Part shown: positions 55,160 through 64,000 of the stretch, one piece after another
Position numbering within the stretch: the first letter of the stretch is position 1
Layout: each line of letters starts with the position of its first letter
Assembly (NCBI GenBank): GCA_023614405.1
Contig: CM042689.1
Span: 282,479,533-282,543,532, forward strand
DNA length: 64,000 bases
Direction of reading: 5' to 3'
Source of the DNA: Avena insularis
Lineage: Eukaryota > Streptophyta > Magnoliopsida > Poales > Poaceae
Program-made: the position numbers and the translations under genes
The notes under the pieces: model-generated
The model's database searches: none
Told to the model about the DNA's origin: nothing
What the model saw: only the letters and a program-made list of their open reading frames with translations

Positions 55160-55583
55160 TATGGCTGGTGGGGAGGTCACAGCCAAGTTGACTTGGCGGG
55201 TGATCTTCTTATGCACCCTATTGGTTGGGCGCCCCTTTTGTATCATGAGCGTCCCTACGTGTGTGGGTATGCATCCGCCCTGTTATTATTCGTAGGTGGA
55301 GCCGTAAGTTGCGAGGGTCTTCCAGGTGGCGGTGGTGGTGCTCCATGGGCGACGCCTCCTGGCGCAGGCGCGAATCCGGGATTCAACGTCTGGCGCCTCA
55401 TCAGGGTGAGGCTCTCGCTGAGCTTTTGGAACTCCCGTCAATCCTTGAGCATGTGCCTGGCCTTATTCTTACCATCTTGCTTGTCTATGTATAAGTGGAT
55501 GGTGCAGGGACATGATAACTTATCGTATGCTGAAGGCTTGTCATCTGGTTGCAACGTTGCCACGTTTGGGTGGGGCATCCATT
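55160..55583 (-). pseudogene. Gag C-terminal part of Gypsy C, left of the insertion
   Basis: The minus strand from 55583 reads PHPNVATLQPDDKPSAYDKL, CPCTIHLYIDKQDGKNKARH with MLKDCREF-like zinc-knuckle-type sequence, then a Pro/Gly-rich tail (APPPPPGRPSQ) with stops. It continues the gag that ends at 61007 on the other side of the inserted element. Confidence 0.75.
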
Positions 55584-57155
55584 TGTCGGGGATAACCCCC
55601 CAGGTACCCCAGAGTTGTGGTATAAGGAGACTCAGTTGAGGAAGGAACAACTTAGTAAAATAGAAATCATATATACCAGGAGATAAAAGAAAGAACTAAC
55701 GGATATAAGGAAAAATGTCTCTAGGCCGATTTAGGCTAAATTCGGCCTTAGGATATACAGCCTGGGCCGAAATATACTAGTGAGTGCCGAATCAAGATGT
55801 AATCAGGCTAGATGTATCTGCCCCGGGTGGGCCGACCTCGATTACCTCGGCCCATCACGGGCCTCCTCCTTGATGCCGCCTCCCGCCAGAGCCAGAGCCG
55901 GGCGGTGCCTCGCCATCTTCCCGCCAGTGATGCCGATGCACCCCCACTGGGTTCCCTCGTGCCAAGACTACCGCCAAGCAGCGATCTGGGTGGGCCGATG
56001 CAGGACGGTTCAGCCCACCATGGACCAAAGCTCCCATGTCGTCAGCGCCACCAACCACCGTGTGGTGAGCTTCCTCGTCTTCGCCCGGGTGGGCTGAAGC
56101 CAGTTAATTCGGCCCACTGCAGGTTCGTCCTTCCCCCATGACGACGTTGGCCCAGCGGCACTTCACCCGGCCCACCGCAGGACCCTGCAGGCTCTACAAT
56201 GCCAGCCTCGCCACCACACCCCGCAAGGCTCACCCGGGTGGGCCGAATCAACCAGACCTCGGCCCACCACGGGTCTGCTTGACCAGATCGACGCCCCCAG
56301 CTACGGGCCGGCTTGAAGGGACCCAGACTAGGCTCCAGTGACCCGGCTGGGCCACTCTTGCTTTCTTTCACACCCAGGCCGAATTAGATGTAATCCGGCT
56401 GGTCCTATCAGGACCAGGCCGAATCAGCCACGTCCCAGGCCGAATATCCACCTTGCACTAAGCACTTGGGCCGAGTTCTAATGACCTAGACACCATGTTA
56501 TTCATCTCCAGGTGCCTCCACGGTCTCCACAAGAACACGCCATCGGATCAAGACAACAAGTATTGTGCCAGTCTTGGGAGCCCAACAGCTCAGACTGGCA
56601 CATGACGTATGGAATATGCCCATGGTATCTAACAAGATGCTAGGGATATGCTCTTGGCATCAAATAAGATGCTAGGGAATATGCCTGGCATCTCCAAAGA
56701 TGCCAAGGCATATGCTGAGCATCTCTAGAAGATACCAAGAATATGCCATCTAGATGCCAAACGTGTAGAACAAGTCTTGTCCCCTGGGCTCCCCTTTATA
56801 AGGAGCACCAGGGGGATCGTTTGAAGAGGAGGCCCCGAAGGTCTCTTCCCCTCTCTACTCAATAGGAGATCTTATTCTTCTTCCTCCTCCACTCTCACAG
56901 AGAGATCTAGAGAGAGGCATAGGAGGTACAACTCAAGGAGCATGATTGTAGCCACAAGTATGGTAAGATTATAAGAGATTGGATGTAGAGAAAGAGGTGT
57001 TATCTCCACATGAGAGCCTCAATCCTAGATACATTGTATTTCTCTTTGTTCATACGAGTGCGGTCTTCACTGCATCATCCCTCCCCAGATTCCTCCACGT
57101 CCATCGGCCCCAACTTGAGCCTACCCATGGCATATGCCGTGATACCACCACGACA
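55584..57155 (+). repeat. 5' LTR of the non-autonomous element
   Basis: Pair of 59432-61006. TATA box TTTATAAG at 56795-56802. Rich in GGGTGGGCCGA phrases; repeated GATGCTAGGGATATGC / GATGCCAAGGCATATGC phrases at 56635-56760 upstream of the TATA box. Confidence 0.92.
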
Positions 57156-57173
57156 TTTGGCGCCCACCGTGGG
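57156..57173 (+). promoter_or_regulatory. Primer-binding site of the non-autonomous element
   Basis: TTTGGCGCCCACCGTGGG starts right after the LTR. The core TGGCGCCCACCGTGGG is identical to the site in Gypsy A at 9041. Confidence 0.8.
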
Positions 57174-57470
57174 TCACTTTAGTGGCGTTGGTTGGGTTTC
57201 CATCCGGACAGGAGCATCTTCATCAACCTCATCTTCATAGAGCACCTTCAGCTCCTCCAGGCGAATAGAGAATAGAGAGGTAAGCACAGGGGTCTCCAAG
57301 TCTAACTCAGCAAGGCAGGTGAGACTCAGCGAGAATGACTCAAACTCCTCTCCAAGCATACTGTAATTAACAGATAACTCAGCCACCAACATTCGATCCT
57401 TCACCCCGGGGAGAAAATAACTCAACCCGGGGACTAGCCAGCGTATCCATAGAATCATCTTTAGATGGAG
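57174..57470 (+). other. Start of interior of the non-autonomous element
   Basis: A 94-codon minus-strand frame (57458-57174; RLEELKVLYEDEVDEDAPV) is open but unsupported by any family I know. It could be a remnant of an antisense or gag region. Confidence 0.35.
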
Positions 57471-57489
57471 AAAAACTTATATTGGTTTG

Positions 57490-57900
57490 GGTATGTATTT
57501 CACTAGCTTATTTATGATTCGGATAGAATTTGAGTCAGTTTATTTGTGCTTTGGATTAAACTTTAACTCAGCTAGCAAGCTTATTTATGATTCGGGTAGA
57601 ATTTGAGTCAGTTTATTTATGCTTTGGATTAACCTTTAACTCAGCTCACTGGCCAGCTTATTGATGATTCGGATATAATTTGAGTCAGTTTATTTATGCC
57701 TCGAATTAACCTTTAACTCAGCTTAGTAGCTTATCTCTGATTCGGACTAACATTTGATTTAGCTTGCCAGGGTATATTATAATTCGGATTTGTATTCGGA
57801 CTCGGTGTACTAGCTTATCTATGATTCAGACTAAAGTTTGATTCAGCTCACCAGATTGCCAGGTTATGTTATGACTCGGATTGACATTTCACTATCTTGC
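57490..57900 (+). repeat. ~70-80-bp degenerate tandem repeat
   Basis: Units around GCTTATTTATGATTCGGATA, GTCAGTTTATTTATGC and TTTAACTCAGCT, near 57507, 57578, 57656, 57728 and 57805. Divergence increases to the right. Confidence 0.8.
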
Positions 57901-58069
57901 CAGGTTATGTCATATCTCGGATGACTATTTGCCAGCTTATCATATATCGAATCTATATCTCATATCAACATATCGAATCAGATCTCTCAATGATTAGCCC
58001 TATTATCATATCCCAAAACTTAATCTCGGATCCATATCAAAGGCAAATTGACATCATCTCATCGGATCA

Positions 58070-58800
58070 AGTTATATATTGGCAAACAGATGACTCGGAT
58101 TTGAGTCATATAACTCGGATTTTGAGCCAGATAACTCAGATTCGAGACATAAGTCAATTTTGAATAAAGTATCTCAGATTTGGAATCAGATGACTTGGCT
58201 TTGAGTCATATAACTCGGATTTTGAGCCAGATAATTCAGATTCGAGACATAAGTCAATTTTGAGTAAAGTAACTCGGATTTGGAATCAGACGACTCGGAT
58301 TTGAGTCATATAACTCGGATTTTGAGCCAGATAACTCAGATTCGAGACGTAAGTAAAATATGAGTAAAATAACTTGGATTTGGAATCAGATGACTCAGAT
58401 TTGAGTCATATAACTCGGATTTTGAGCCAGATAACTCAGATTCGAAACATAAGTCAAATATGAGTAAAATAACTCGGATTTGGAATCAGATGACTCGGAT
58501 TTGAGTCATATAACTCGGATTTTGAGCCAGATAACTCAGATTCGAGACATCGGTCAAATATGAGTAAAATAACTCGGATTTGGAATCAGATGACTCGGAT
58601 TTGAGTCATATAACTCGTATTTTGAGCCAGATAACTCAGTTTCGAGACATAAGTCAAATATGAGTAAAATAACTCGGATTTGGAAACAGATGACTCGGAT
58701 TTGAGTCATATACCTCGGATTTGAGTCAGATGACTCAGACTTAAGACGTAAGTCAATTTTGAGTAAAATAACTCGGATTTGAAAACAGATGACTCGGATT
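58070..58800 (+). repeat. ~100-bp tandem repeat (GACTCGGATTTGAGTCAT type)
   Basis: About seven units of 100-103 bp, each with GACTCGGATTTGAGTCATAT, AACTCGGATTTTGAGCCAG and CAGATTCGAGACATAAGTCA. Units lie near 58091, 58192, 58289, 58390, 58493, 58592 and 58692. The sub-phrase AACTCGGATTT recurs within a unit, suggesting growth from a shorter repeat. Confidence 0.9.
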
Positions 58801-59165
58801 AAAACATACCCAAAAGGGTTAAAATACCAGTGCCAAAAATGGCCAGAAATCATAACTTACCCAAAGAGGTTAAAAGACCAGTGCCAAAAATAGCCAGAAG
58901 TCATAACTTACCGAAATGGGTTAAAAGACCAGTGCCAAAAATGGCCAGAAGTCATAACTTACCCAAAGAGGTTAAAAGACCAGTGCCAAAAATAGCCAGA
59001 AGTAATAACTTACCCAAAGAGGTTAAAAGACCAGTGCAAAAAATGGCCAAAAGTCATAACTTACCCAAAGAGGTTAAAAGACCAGTGCCGAAAATGGCCT
59101 GAAGTCATAACTTACCCAAAGAGGATAAAAGACCAGTGCCAAAAACGGCCAGAAGTCATAGACTT
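58801..59165 (+). repeat. 51-bp tandem repeat with open 17-residue repeat frame
   Basis: About seven units of exactly 51 bp (CATAACTTACCCAAAGAGG, GTTAAAAGACCAGTGCC, AAAAATGGCCAGAAGT), at 58851, 58902, 58953, 59004, 59055, 59106 and about 59157. Because 51 is a multiple of 3, the frame 58830-59102 stays open for 90 codons of HNLPKEVKRPVPKMARS-type repeats. Confidence 0.9.
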
Positions 59166-59431
59166 ACCCAAAAGGGTTAAAATACTAGAGCCCACATAAC
59201 TTGCCCAAAAGGGTTAGAGGACCAATGCCCAAGAAGGCAAAAAGTCACAACTTACGCATAAGGGTCAAACGATCGAAGCCCATGGAGGATAGATGACAAA
59301 TTTTACCGAGAAGAGGTATGTGATGAAGAAATATATGACGAACAGAATATATGTCGATATACAACTCTAGGAACATTTTAATATAAAGCCTATGTACGAC
59401 TCTACGAGTCCCACATAGTCTCGGGGACTAA

Positions 59432-61006
59432 TGTCGGGGATATAACCCCAGGTACCCCAGAGTTGTGGTATAAGGAGACTCAGTTGAGGAAGGAACAACT
59501 TAGTAAGATAGAAATCATATATACCAGGAGATAAAAGAAAGAACTAAAGGATATAAGAAAAAATATCTCTAGGCCGATTTATGCTAAATTCGGCCTCACG
59601 ACATACAGCCTAGGCCGACATATACTAGTGGGTTCCGAATCAAGATGTAATCAGGCTAGATGTATCTGCCCCGGGTGGGTCGACCTCGATTACCTCGGCC
59701 CATCACGGGCCTCCATCTTGATGTTGCCTCCCGCCAGAGCCAGAGCCGGGCGGTGCCTCGCCATCTTCCCACCATTGATGCCGACGCACCCCCGCTGGGT
59801 TCCCTCGCGCCAAGACTACCGCCAAGCAGCGATCTGGGTGGGCCGACGCAGGACAATTCAGCCCACCATGGACCAAAGCTCCCGCGTTGCCAGCGCCACC
59901 AACCACCGCGTGGCGAGTTTCCTCGTGTTCGCCCGGGTGGGCCGAAGCCAGTTAATTCGGCCCACTGCGGGTTCGTCCTTCCCCCATGACCACGTTGGCC
60001 CAGTGGCACTTCACCCGGCCATCGCAGGACCCTGTAGGCTCTACAACGCCAGCCTCGCGGGTGGGCCGAATCAACCAGACCTCAGCCCACCACGGGTATG
60101 CTTGACCAGATCGACACCCCTAGCTATGGGCCGGCTTGAAGGGACCCCGGCTGGGCTCCCAGTGACCCGGCTGGGCCACTCTTGCTTTATTTCACACCCA
60201 GGCCGAATGAGATGTAATCCGGCTGGGCCTCTAAACATAGTTCGGCTAGGCCTATCAAGACCAGGCCGAATCAGCCACGTCCCAGGCCGAATCTCCACTT
60301 CGCCTAAAGCACTTGGGCCGAGTTCTAATGACCTAGACACCACGTTATTCATCTCCAGGTGCCTCCACAGTCTCCACAAGAAACGCCATCGGATCAAGAC
60401 AAGACCAACAAGTATTGTGCCAGTCTTGGAAGCCCACCAGCTCAGACTGGCACATGACGTATGGAATATGCCCATGGCATCTAACAAGATGCTAGGGATA
60501 TGCTCTTGGCATCAAATAAGATGCTAGGGAATATGCCTGGCATCTCCAAAGATGCCAAGGCATATGCTGAGCATCTCTAGAAGATACCCAGAATATGCCA
60601 TCTAGATGCCAAACGTGTAGAACAAGTCTTGTCCCCTAGGCCCCACTTTATAAGGAGCACCAGGGGGATCGTTAGAAGAGGAGGCCCTGAAGGGCTCTTC
60701 CCCTCTCTGCTCAATAGGAGCTCTTATTCTTCTTCCTCCTCCACTCTCACAGAGAGATCTAGATAGAGGCATAGGAGGTACAGCTCAAGGAGCATGATTG
60801 TAGCTACAAGTATGGTAAGATTATAAGAGATTAGATGTAGAGAAAGAGGTGTTATCTCCACATGAGAGCCTCAATCCTAGATACATTGTATTTCTCTTTG
60901 TTCATACGAGTGCGGTCTTCACTGCATCATCCCTCCCCGGATTCCTCCCGTCCATCGGTCCCAACTTTAGCCTACCCATGGCATATGTCGTGATACCACC
61001 ACGACA
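59432..61006 (+). repeat. 3' LTR of the non-autonomous element
   Basis: Pair of 55584-57155, TATA box at 60647-60654. Differences include several small indels, for example around 60040-60070 and 60225-60250. Confidence 0.92.
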
Positions 61007-63095
61007 CCATTGTCGCGGTAGCCACCGCTGCGGTACCCACTGCTGCGGTACCCTCTGCTGCGGTTGCCATCATTGCGGCAATTGGCGTAGCCAGTCGCAA
61101 CCATGTCTACTTCCTCTTGATCGTCGTAGACACGCGATCTTCTCTTGCTGCGGCGATCGCGCCTATGGCCGAAGTCATCTTCGTCATCCGAATTTGTTTC
61201 GTTGATGGAATATTCGCCATGTGCCCAGCGATTGGCGATGTCCATCAGGTGATCAAGAGTTTTGGGCTTGATGCGCCCGAGATCCTCCTTGAATTCATGG
61301 CGCTTGACGCCGTCCTTGAAGGCATTGATTGCCCTCTCCTTGGAGATGTTTGTAGCGGAGTTCTTGATGATAGACCAACATAGAATGTACGAGCGGATGG
61401 AATCGTTTGTTTGTTGGGTGCAGGCCCACAACTCTTCAATTGAGGCTGGCCTCTTGCTGGTGCCCTTGAAGTTGCAAATGAGTCTTTACGATAGCTCTTC
61501 CTAGCTTTGGAGGAGCCGGAAGGGAGGCTGCTGAGCCAGGCCCTGACTGCGCATGTCAGCTGCAGTTGGAGACATTGCAGGGTGGTGTTTTTATTCCCGC
61601 TGTGGAGCTTGACTGATGACAGATGATCTTCGAGCCATGTTTTCGGCTCCTATGCGCCATCAAACTTCCGATTGTCTAAAGGGAGTTTGAAGTTTTTCGG
61701 CATCCGTGATTGCCGAACGGATCTGCTAAAGCATCTGGCTCCACATAGCTCCCCATTGTCCTGTTCGGACTCAGTTGAGCATGCATGCTTGGTGCATGAT
61801 TTGTCGATTTTCCGCTTTGTGAGATCACTACGAGCATTATAGTTGCTGCTGCGGCACCGTGGGCTCTGACGATGTCGAGGTAGGTCATGCTCTTCTTCCT
61901 CAAATGAGGGTGTGCGGCTTCAAGTGATCTTGACCACGGCCTTTTTCTTCGGCTCTACGGGTGCATCGTCGTGGAGCGCAGCTCCGACGAGTCCGAGTCC
62001 TGCGAGTGTGGAATTGTGGATCGCATTCTTCGGGTCCCCTGCCGGTGGCCGGTTGGACGCGAGGTAAGTGGTGGTCGCCATGATTGCAGCCTGGGGTGTT
62101 TTAGGCATGCCGTTGCCTTTCAAGTCCATCGACATGAAGGACATGTCGAGTGCTTTGGTGACCTCACGCCGTGCGGCGGGGTCCATATGCTCCAAGCGGG
62201 AGTGGTTCTTGCGGCCGTCATTGCCGTGTGAAGAGGATCCACCAGCGGCGAAGAGCGCGGCTCGCCGTATGCTCGATTCGTCAGTTGCCCTCTTGCGTTT
62301 TTCGAGCTCGTCTTGCAGCTTGACCTGTAGATTGTGCTCATCGATCAGGAGCCAGTGGTAGGCCATTAGCAGATCGCGGGAGGCATCAACCGGTAAGATG
62401 CGATTGCCTCGTACAGCCTCATGCGCGATCTCCCAACCGGTGTTGTTGAGGTTGATCTCGTGGGGGGCATGGCTTGCGCCCTCAGTGCCTCGAGGTGCCC
62501 AGTTCCCGTTGGGATTCTGCGGGTTCGCTCTGGTTCCTCCAGTTTCAGCCTGAGGGTTGGGAGGAGTTTTGTCGGCTAGATCCAGCGGTGGCTTGGTTCC
62601 GTCGTTCACGTCGCCGCCGTGGATGACGGTGCACATGTAGCGCCTGTGGAGAGGATTGCTGCTTTCGCAGCTTTCAGATCCAGAACCGTAGGTTCCTTCA
62701 TCCGAAGGGGATCACATAGATCGGAGTTGCAGCTGTTGCTGTCATCTGAATCGCTTGTTAGTGAATCCAAGTGCAGGGCGTCGATTGGTGGCGCCCATGA
62801 GGTGGGCCTGATCGGCGGTGGTAGCACCCACTCTAGGAGGCGGAGGGTGCCAGTCTGGCCCACCTGGAAGCAGAAGCTCCCAAACAGCATCTTGAATCCG
62901 TCGCCTACGGACTTGAAATCTTTGCGAGTGGCGGGTGAGTGGGCGGTGAAGTCGAACGTGTTCGAAGAGGAGGTGATTCTCCATCGCTGTGGAGTCGTAG
63001 ACCGCCTCGGATGGGACCGTCACGACCGCACGATCAGCGTCCCCAGTTCCCATAGACGGCGTCAATTGATGAGGGTTCAACTCGTCAATGCCCAT
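61007..63095 (-). pseudogene. gag: Gag of Gypsy C, right of the insertion
   Basis: The probable start is MGIDELNPHQL at 63095. Frame changes occur near 62800, 62640 and 61920. The best stretch (62636-61920, 238 codons) contains NLNNTGWEIAHEAVRGN, a coiled-coil-like EHNLQVKLQDELEKRKR and DPKNAIHNSTLAGLG. The Retrotrans_gag core follows at about 61700-61560 (KLPLDNRKFDGA, a stop, EPKTWLEDHLSSVK, AVRAWLSSLP). Next, 61431-61007 has SKERAINAFKDGVKRHEFK and LMDIANRWAHGEYSI, then an Arg/Gly-rich tail (SRGYRSSGYRSGGYRDN) that is cut by the inserted element. Confidence 0.8.
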
Positions 63096-63099
63096 TGTT

Positions 63100-63525
63100 A
63101 TGGACTTCGGTTTTGGAAAATATGGGGATGCTGGAAATCGCGAGGTTTACCCAGGTTCAGGCCCCCGGAGGGAAAACCCTACTCCTACTTGTCTGTTCTT
63201 GATTACGGTGGAACCGTAGGTTACAGGGGTGCGCAGATGCAATCTGGCGTGAGGTGTGTGTATGAGGTGAGTTCGTACTTCTCGTCGTGACCTCCTGGCC
63301 CTTATATAGATAGGCCAGGTCTCTAGACAGGCCGAGTCGGTTACAAATTAGGGTTGAACCCTTTGAAATTCTATCTACAACTAGACTTGTCCTCCAAGGA
63401 GTCAATCTCTCAATGGGCTTGGGCCACCCAAAATCTTCCTAGGATGCCAATCTTCATGTGGGCCTTCCTTGAGCTGGACCGGGTATACCAATGTAGGACA
63501 CCTGTAGGGTATATCCCTGTGAAAT
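63100..63525 (-). repeat. Partial 5' LTR of Gypsy C with TATA box
   Basis: On the minus strand a TATA box CTATATAA (63302-63309) is followed by a leader with CCTCCGGGGGCCTGAACC-like sequence also seen near the 3' end of the Gypsy A LTR (GGGCCGAACCAGGGTAAA). The upstream part has CAGGGATATACCC and GGTATACCCGG, resembling the Gypsy A LTR start. The exact LTR start and the primer-binding site are not fixed. Confidence 0.5.
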
Positions 63526-64000
63526 GGGATTTGGCAACCTCCACTAAGGACCGCTGAGCAACATCACCAGTCAAGCCGATCTACTGAGCACCGCTCGCCT
63601 GGCTCGCGGCATGGTTCGCATGCGTCGAGGGATTGCAGAAGATCATGCTCTTCCATTTGGTTCGCCAACCATACTTCACTCTGACCCACAGACATGGCCA
63701 GTCGACTGTGACGACTAGGTAAAAAGCAGTTTTGCATGATTTTTGTAGGATTCGAATCCTTCCTATGCCTAAATCCCGTAGTAATTGGAACATCTACTTG
63801 AGCCCCAACTCTCATCATGTGCATAGCATCGAGACATGCCATTCATTTAGGTAGTTTTCCTATGTTTTACAACCACCTGTTTTTCACCGGAAAAACTGCA
63901 CATGTGACATTCCTGTGTTCTCAATCAACTCTCATCCAAACTGAAAAGACAAGAACGACCAAGATTGTCGATACAGGTGTATTGGCCAATCAAGTATGTC
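63526..64000 (+). other. Unassigned right flank
   Basis: No ORF with family signals. A chance 92-codon minus-strand frame (63842-63564) is present. TGTAGGATTCGAATCCTTCC at about 63747 has a B-box-like GGATTCGAATCC, but no A box is seen at the right distance. Confidence 0.4.

Larger units (their letters stand above)
55584..61006 (+). mobile_element. Non-autonomous LTR retrotransposon with minisatellite interior
   Basis: LTRs 55584-57155 (1572 bp) and 59432-61006 (1575 bp), TGTCGGGGATA...CCACGACA, with 5-bp duplications CCATT (55579-55583 and 61007-61011). The primer-binding site at 57156 (TTTGGCGCCCACCGTGGG) and the polypurine tract ending at 59431 (GTCTCGGGGACTAA) resemble those of Gypsy A. 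The interior (57156-59431) has no gag or pol; it consists of three tandem-repeat regions. It must use enzymes supplied by another element. Confidence 0.93.
52820..63525 (-). mobile_element. Truncated TAT-lineage Gypsy C, minus strand
   Basis: Reading on the minus strand: part of a 5' LTR with a TATA box (right end, about 63525 to 63100), gag (63095 down to about 55180, interrupted), protease (55072-54455), RT (54404-53436), RNase H and the second RNase H (53435-52820). The integrase and 3' LTR are missing: homology stops inside the second RNase H near 52820. The non-autonomous LTR element 55584-61006 is inserted in gag with the duplication CCATT. The LTR start is not fixed, because no second LTR is visible. 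Confidence 0.8.

Noticed and set aside
55812..56141. ORFs in the LTRs of the non-autonomous element (also 59628-60527, 299 codons)
   Set aside because: The two LTR copies do not keep the same frame length, and the sequence is made of repeated GGGTGGGCCGA phrases; no domain is recognisable.
63740..63770. tRNA-like B box near the right edge
   Set aside because: Only GGATTCGAATCC is present; no A box at a fitting distance and no tRNA arms.

Overview
The window is plant nuclear DNA made almost entirely of nested transposable elements. I infer a grass, probably Pooideae/Triticeae-like. The reasons are two large CACTA (En/Spm, CMC) elements with TNP2-type transposases and 'TTTAGTCCCGGTT'-type subterminal motifs, TAT-lineage Gypsy elements with an antisense gene, an iMet-primed element with 4.6 kb LTRs, and high GC in the coding parts. 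I found no host gene with confidence.

Layout. (1) 1-22831 is CACTA element A, entering from the left edge and ending in a CACTG-type terminus at 22831. It carries a broken TNP2-like transposase (1-3081), a central block of motif repeats with a reverse-strand passenger pseudogene (3985-4665) and a 172-bp tandem array, then a second gene (6662-8550 and 20479-22322) ending in a Ulp1/C48-like domain. A complete 11.9 kb TAT-lineage Gypsy element (8551-20473, LTRs 490/491 bp, target duplication CCACC) splits the second gene inside proline-rich codons. Behind its integrase the Gypsy carries a multi-exon antisense gene (19671 down to 16197). (2) 22832-23312 is the 3' end of a Helitron. (3) 23630-47200 is CACTA element B with both ends and a CTA target duplication. 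It holds a TNP2-like transposase (24651-27900), an internal motif cluster, a second gene (30501-34096), and a small intact ORF (46300-46530) that joins a viroplasmin/RNase H1 N-terminal fold to a C-terminal membrane segment. A non-coding LTR element (34599-46254, minus orientation, 4.6 kb LTRs, duplication GCTTT) sits inside it. (4) 47204-52330 is degenerate ~365-bp tandem repeats that look like a Copia reverse transcriptase fragment, present in two ~3.16 kb-spaced segments. Copy A, which includes 23313-23629, received the Helitron and CACTA B; copy B preserves the empty sites. (5) 52820-63525 is a minus-strand TAT-lineage Gypsy, truncated in its second RNase H, interrupted by a non-autonomous LTR element (55584-61006, LTRs 1.57 kb, duplication CCATT) filled with minisatellites. 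(6) 63526-64000 is unassigned.

The parts appear to act as autonomous or once-autonomous DNA transposons (transposase plus a second motif-associated protein) and retrotransposons (gag, protease, RT, RNase H, integrase). The non-autonomous LTR element shares primer-binding and polypurine signatures with the intact-length Gypsy. Almost every large ORF is broken by stops and frameshifts; the clearest intact small ORF is the viroplasmin-membrane protein of CACTA B.
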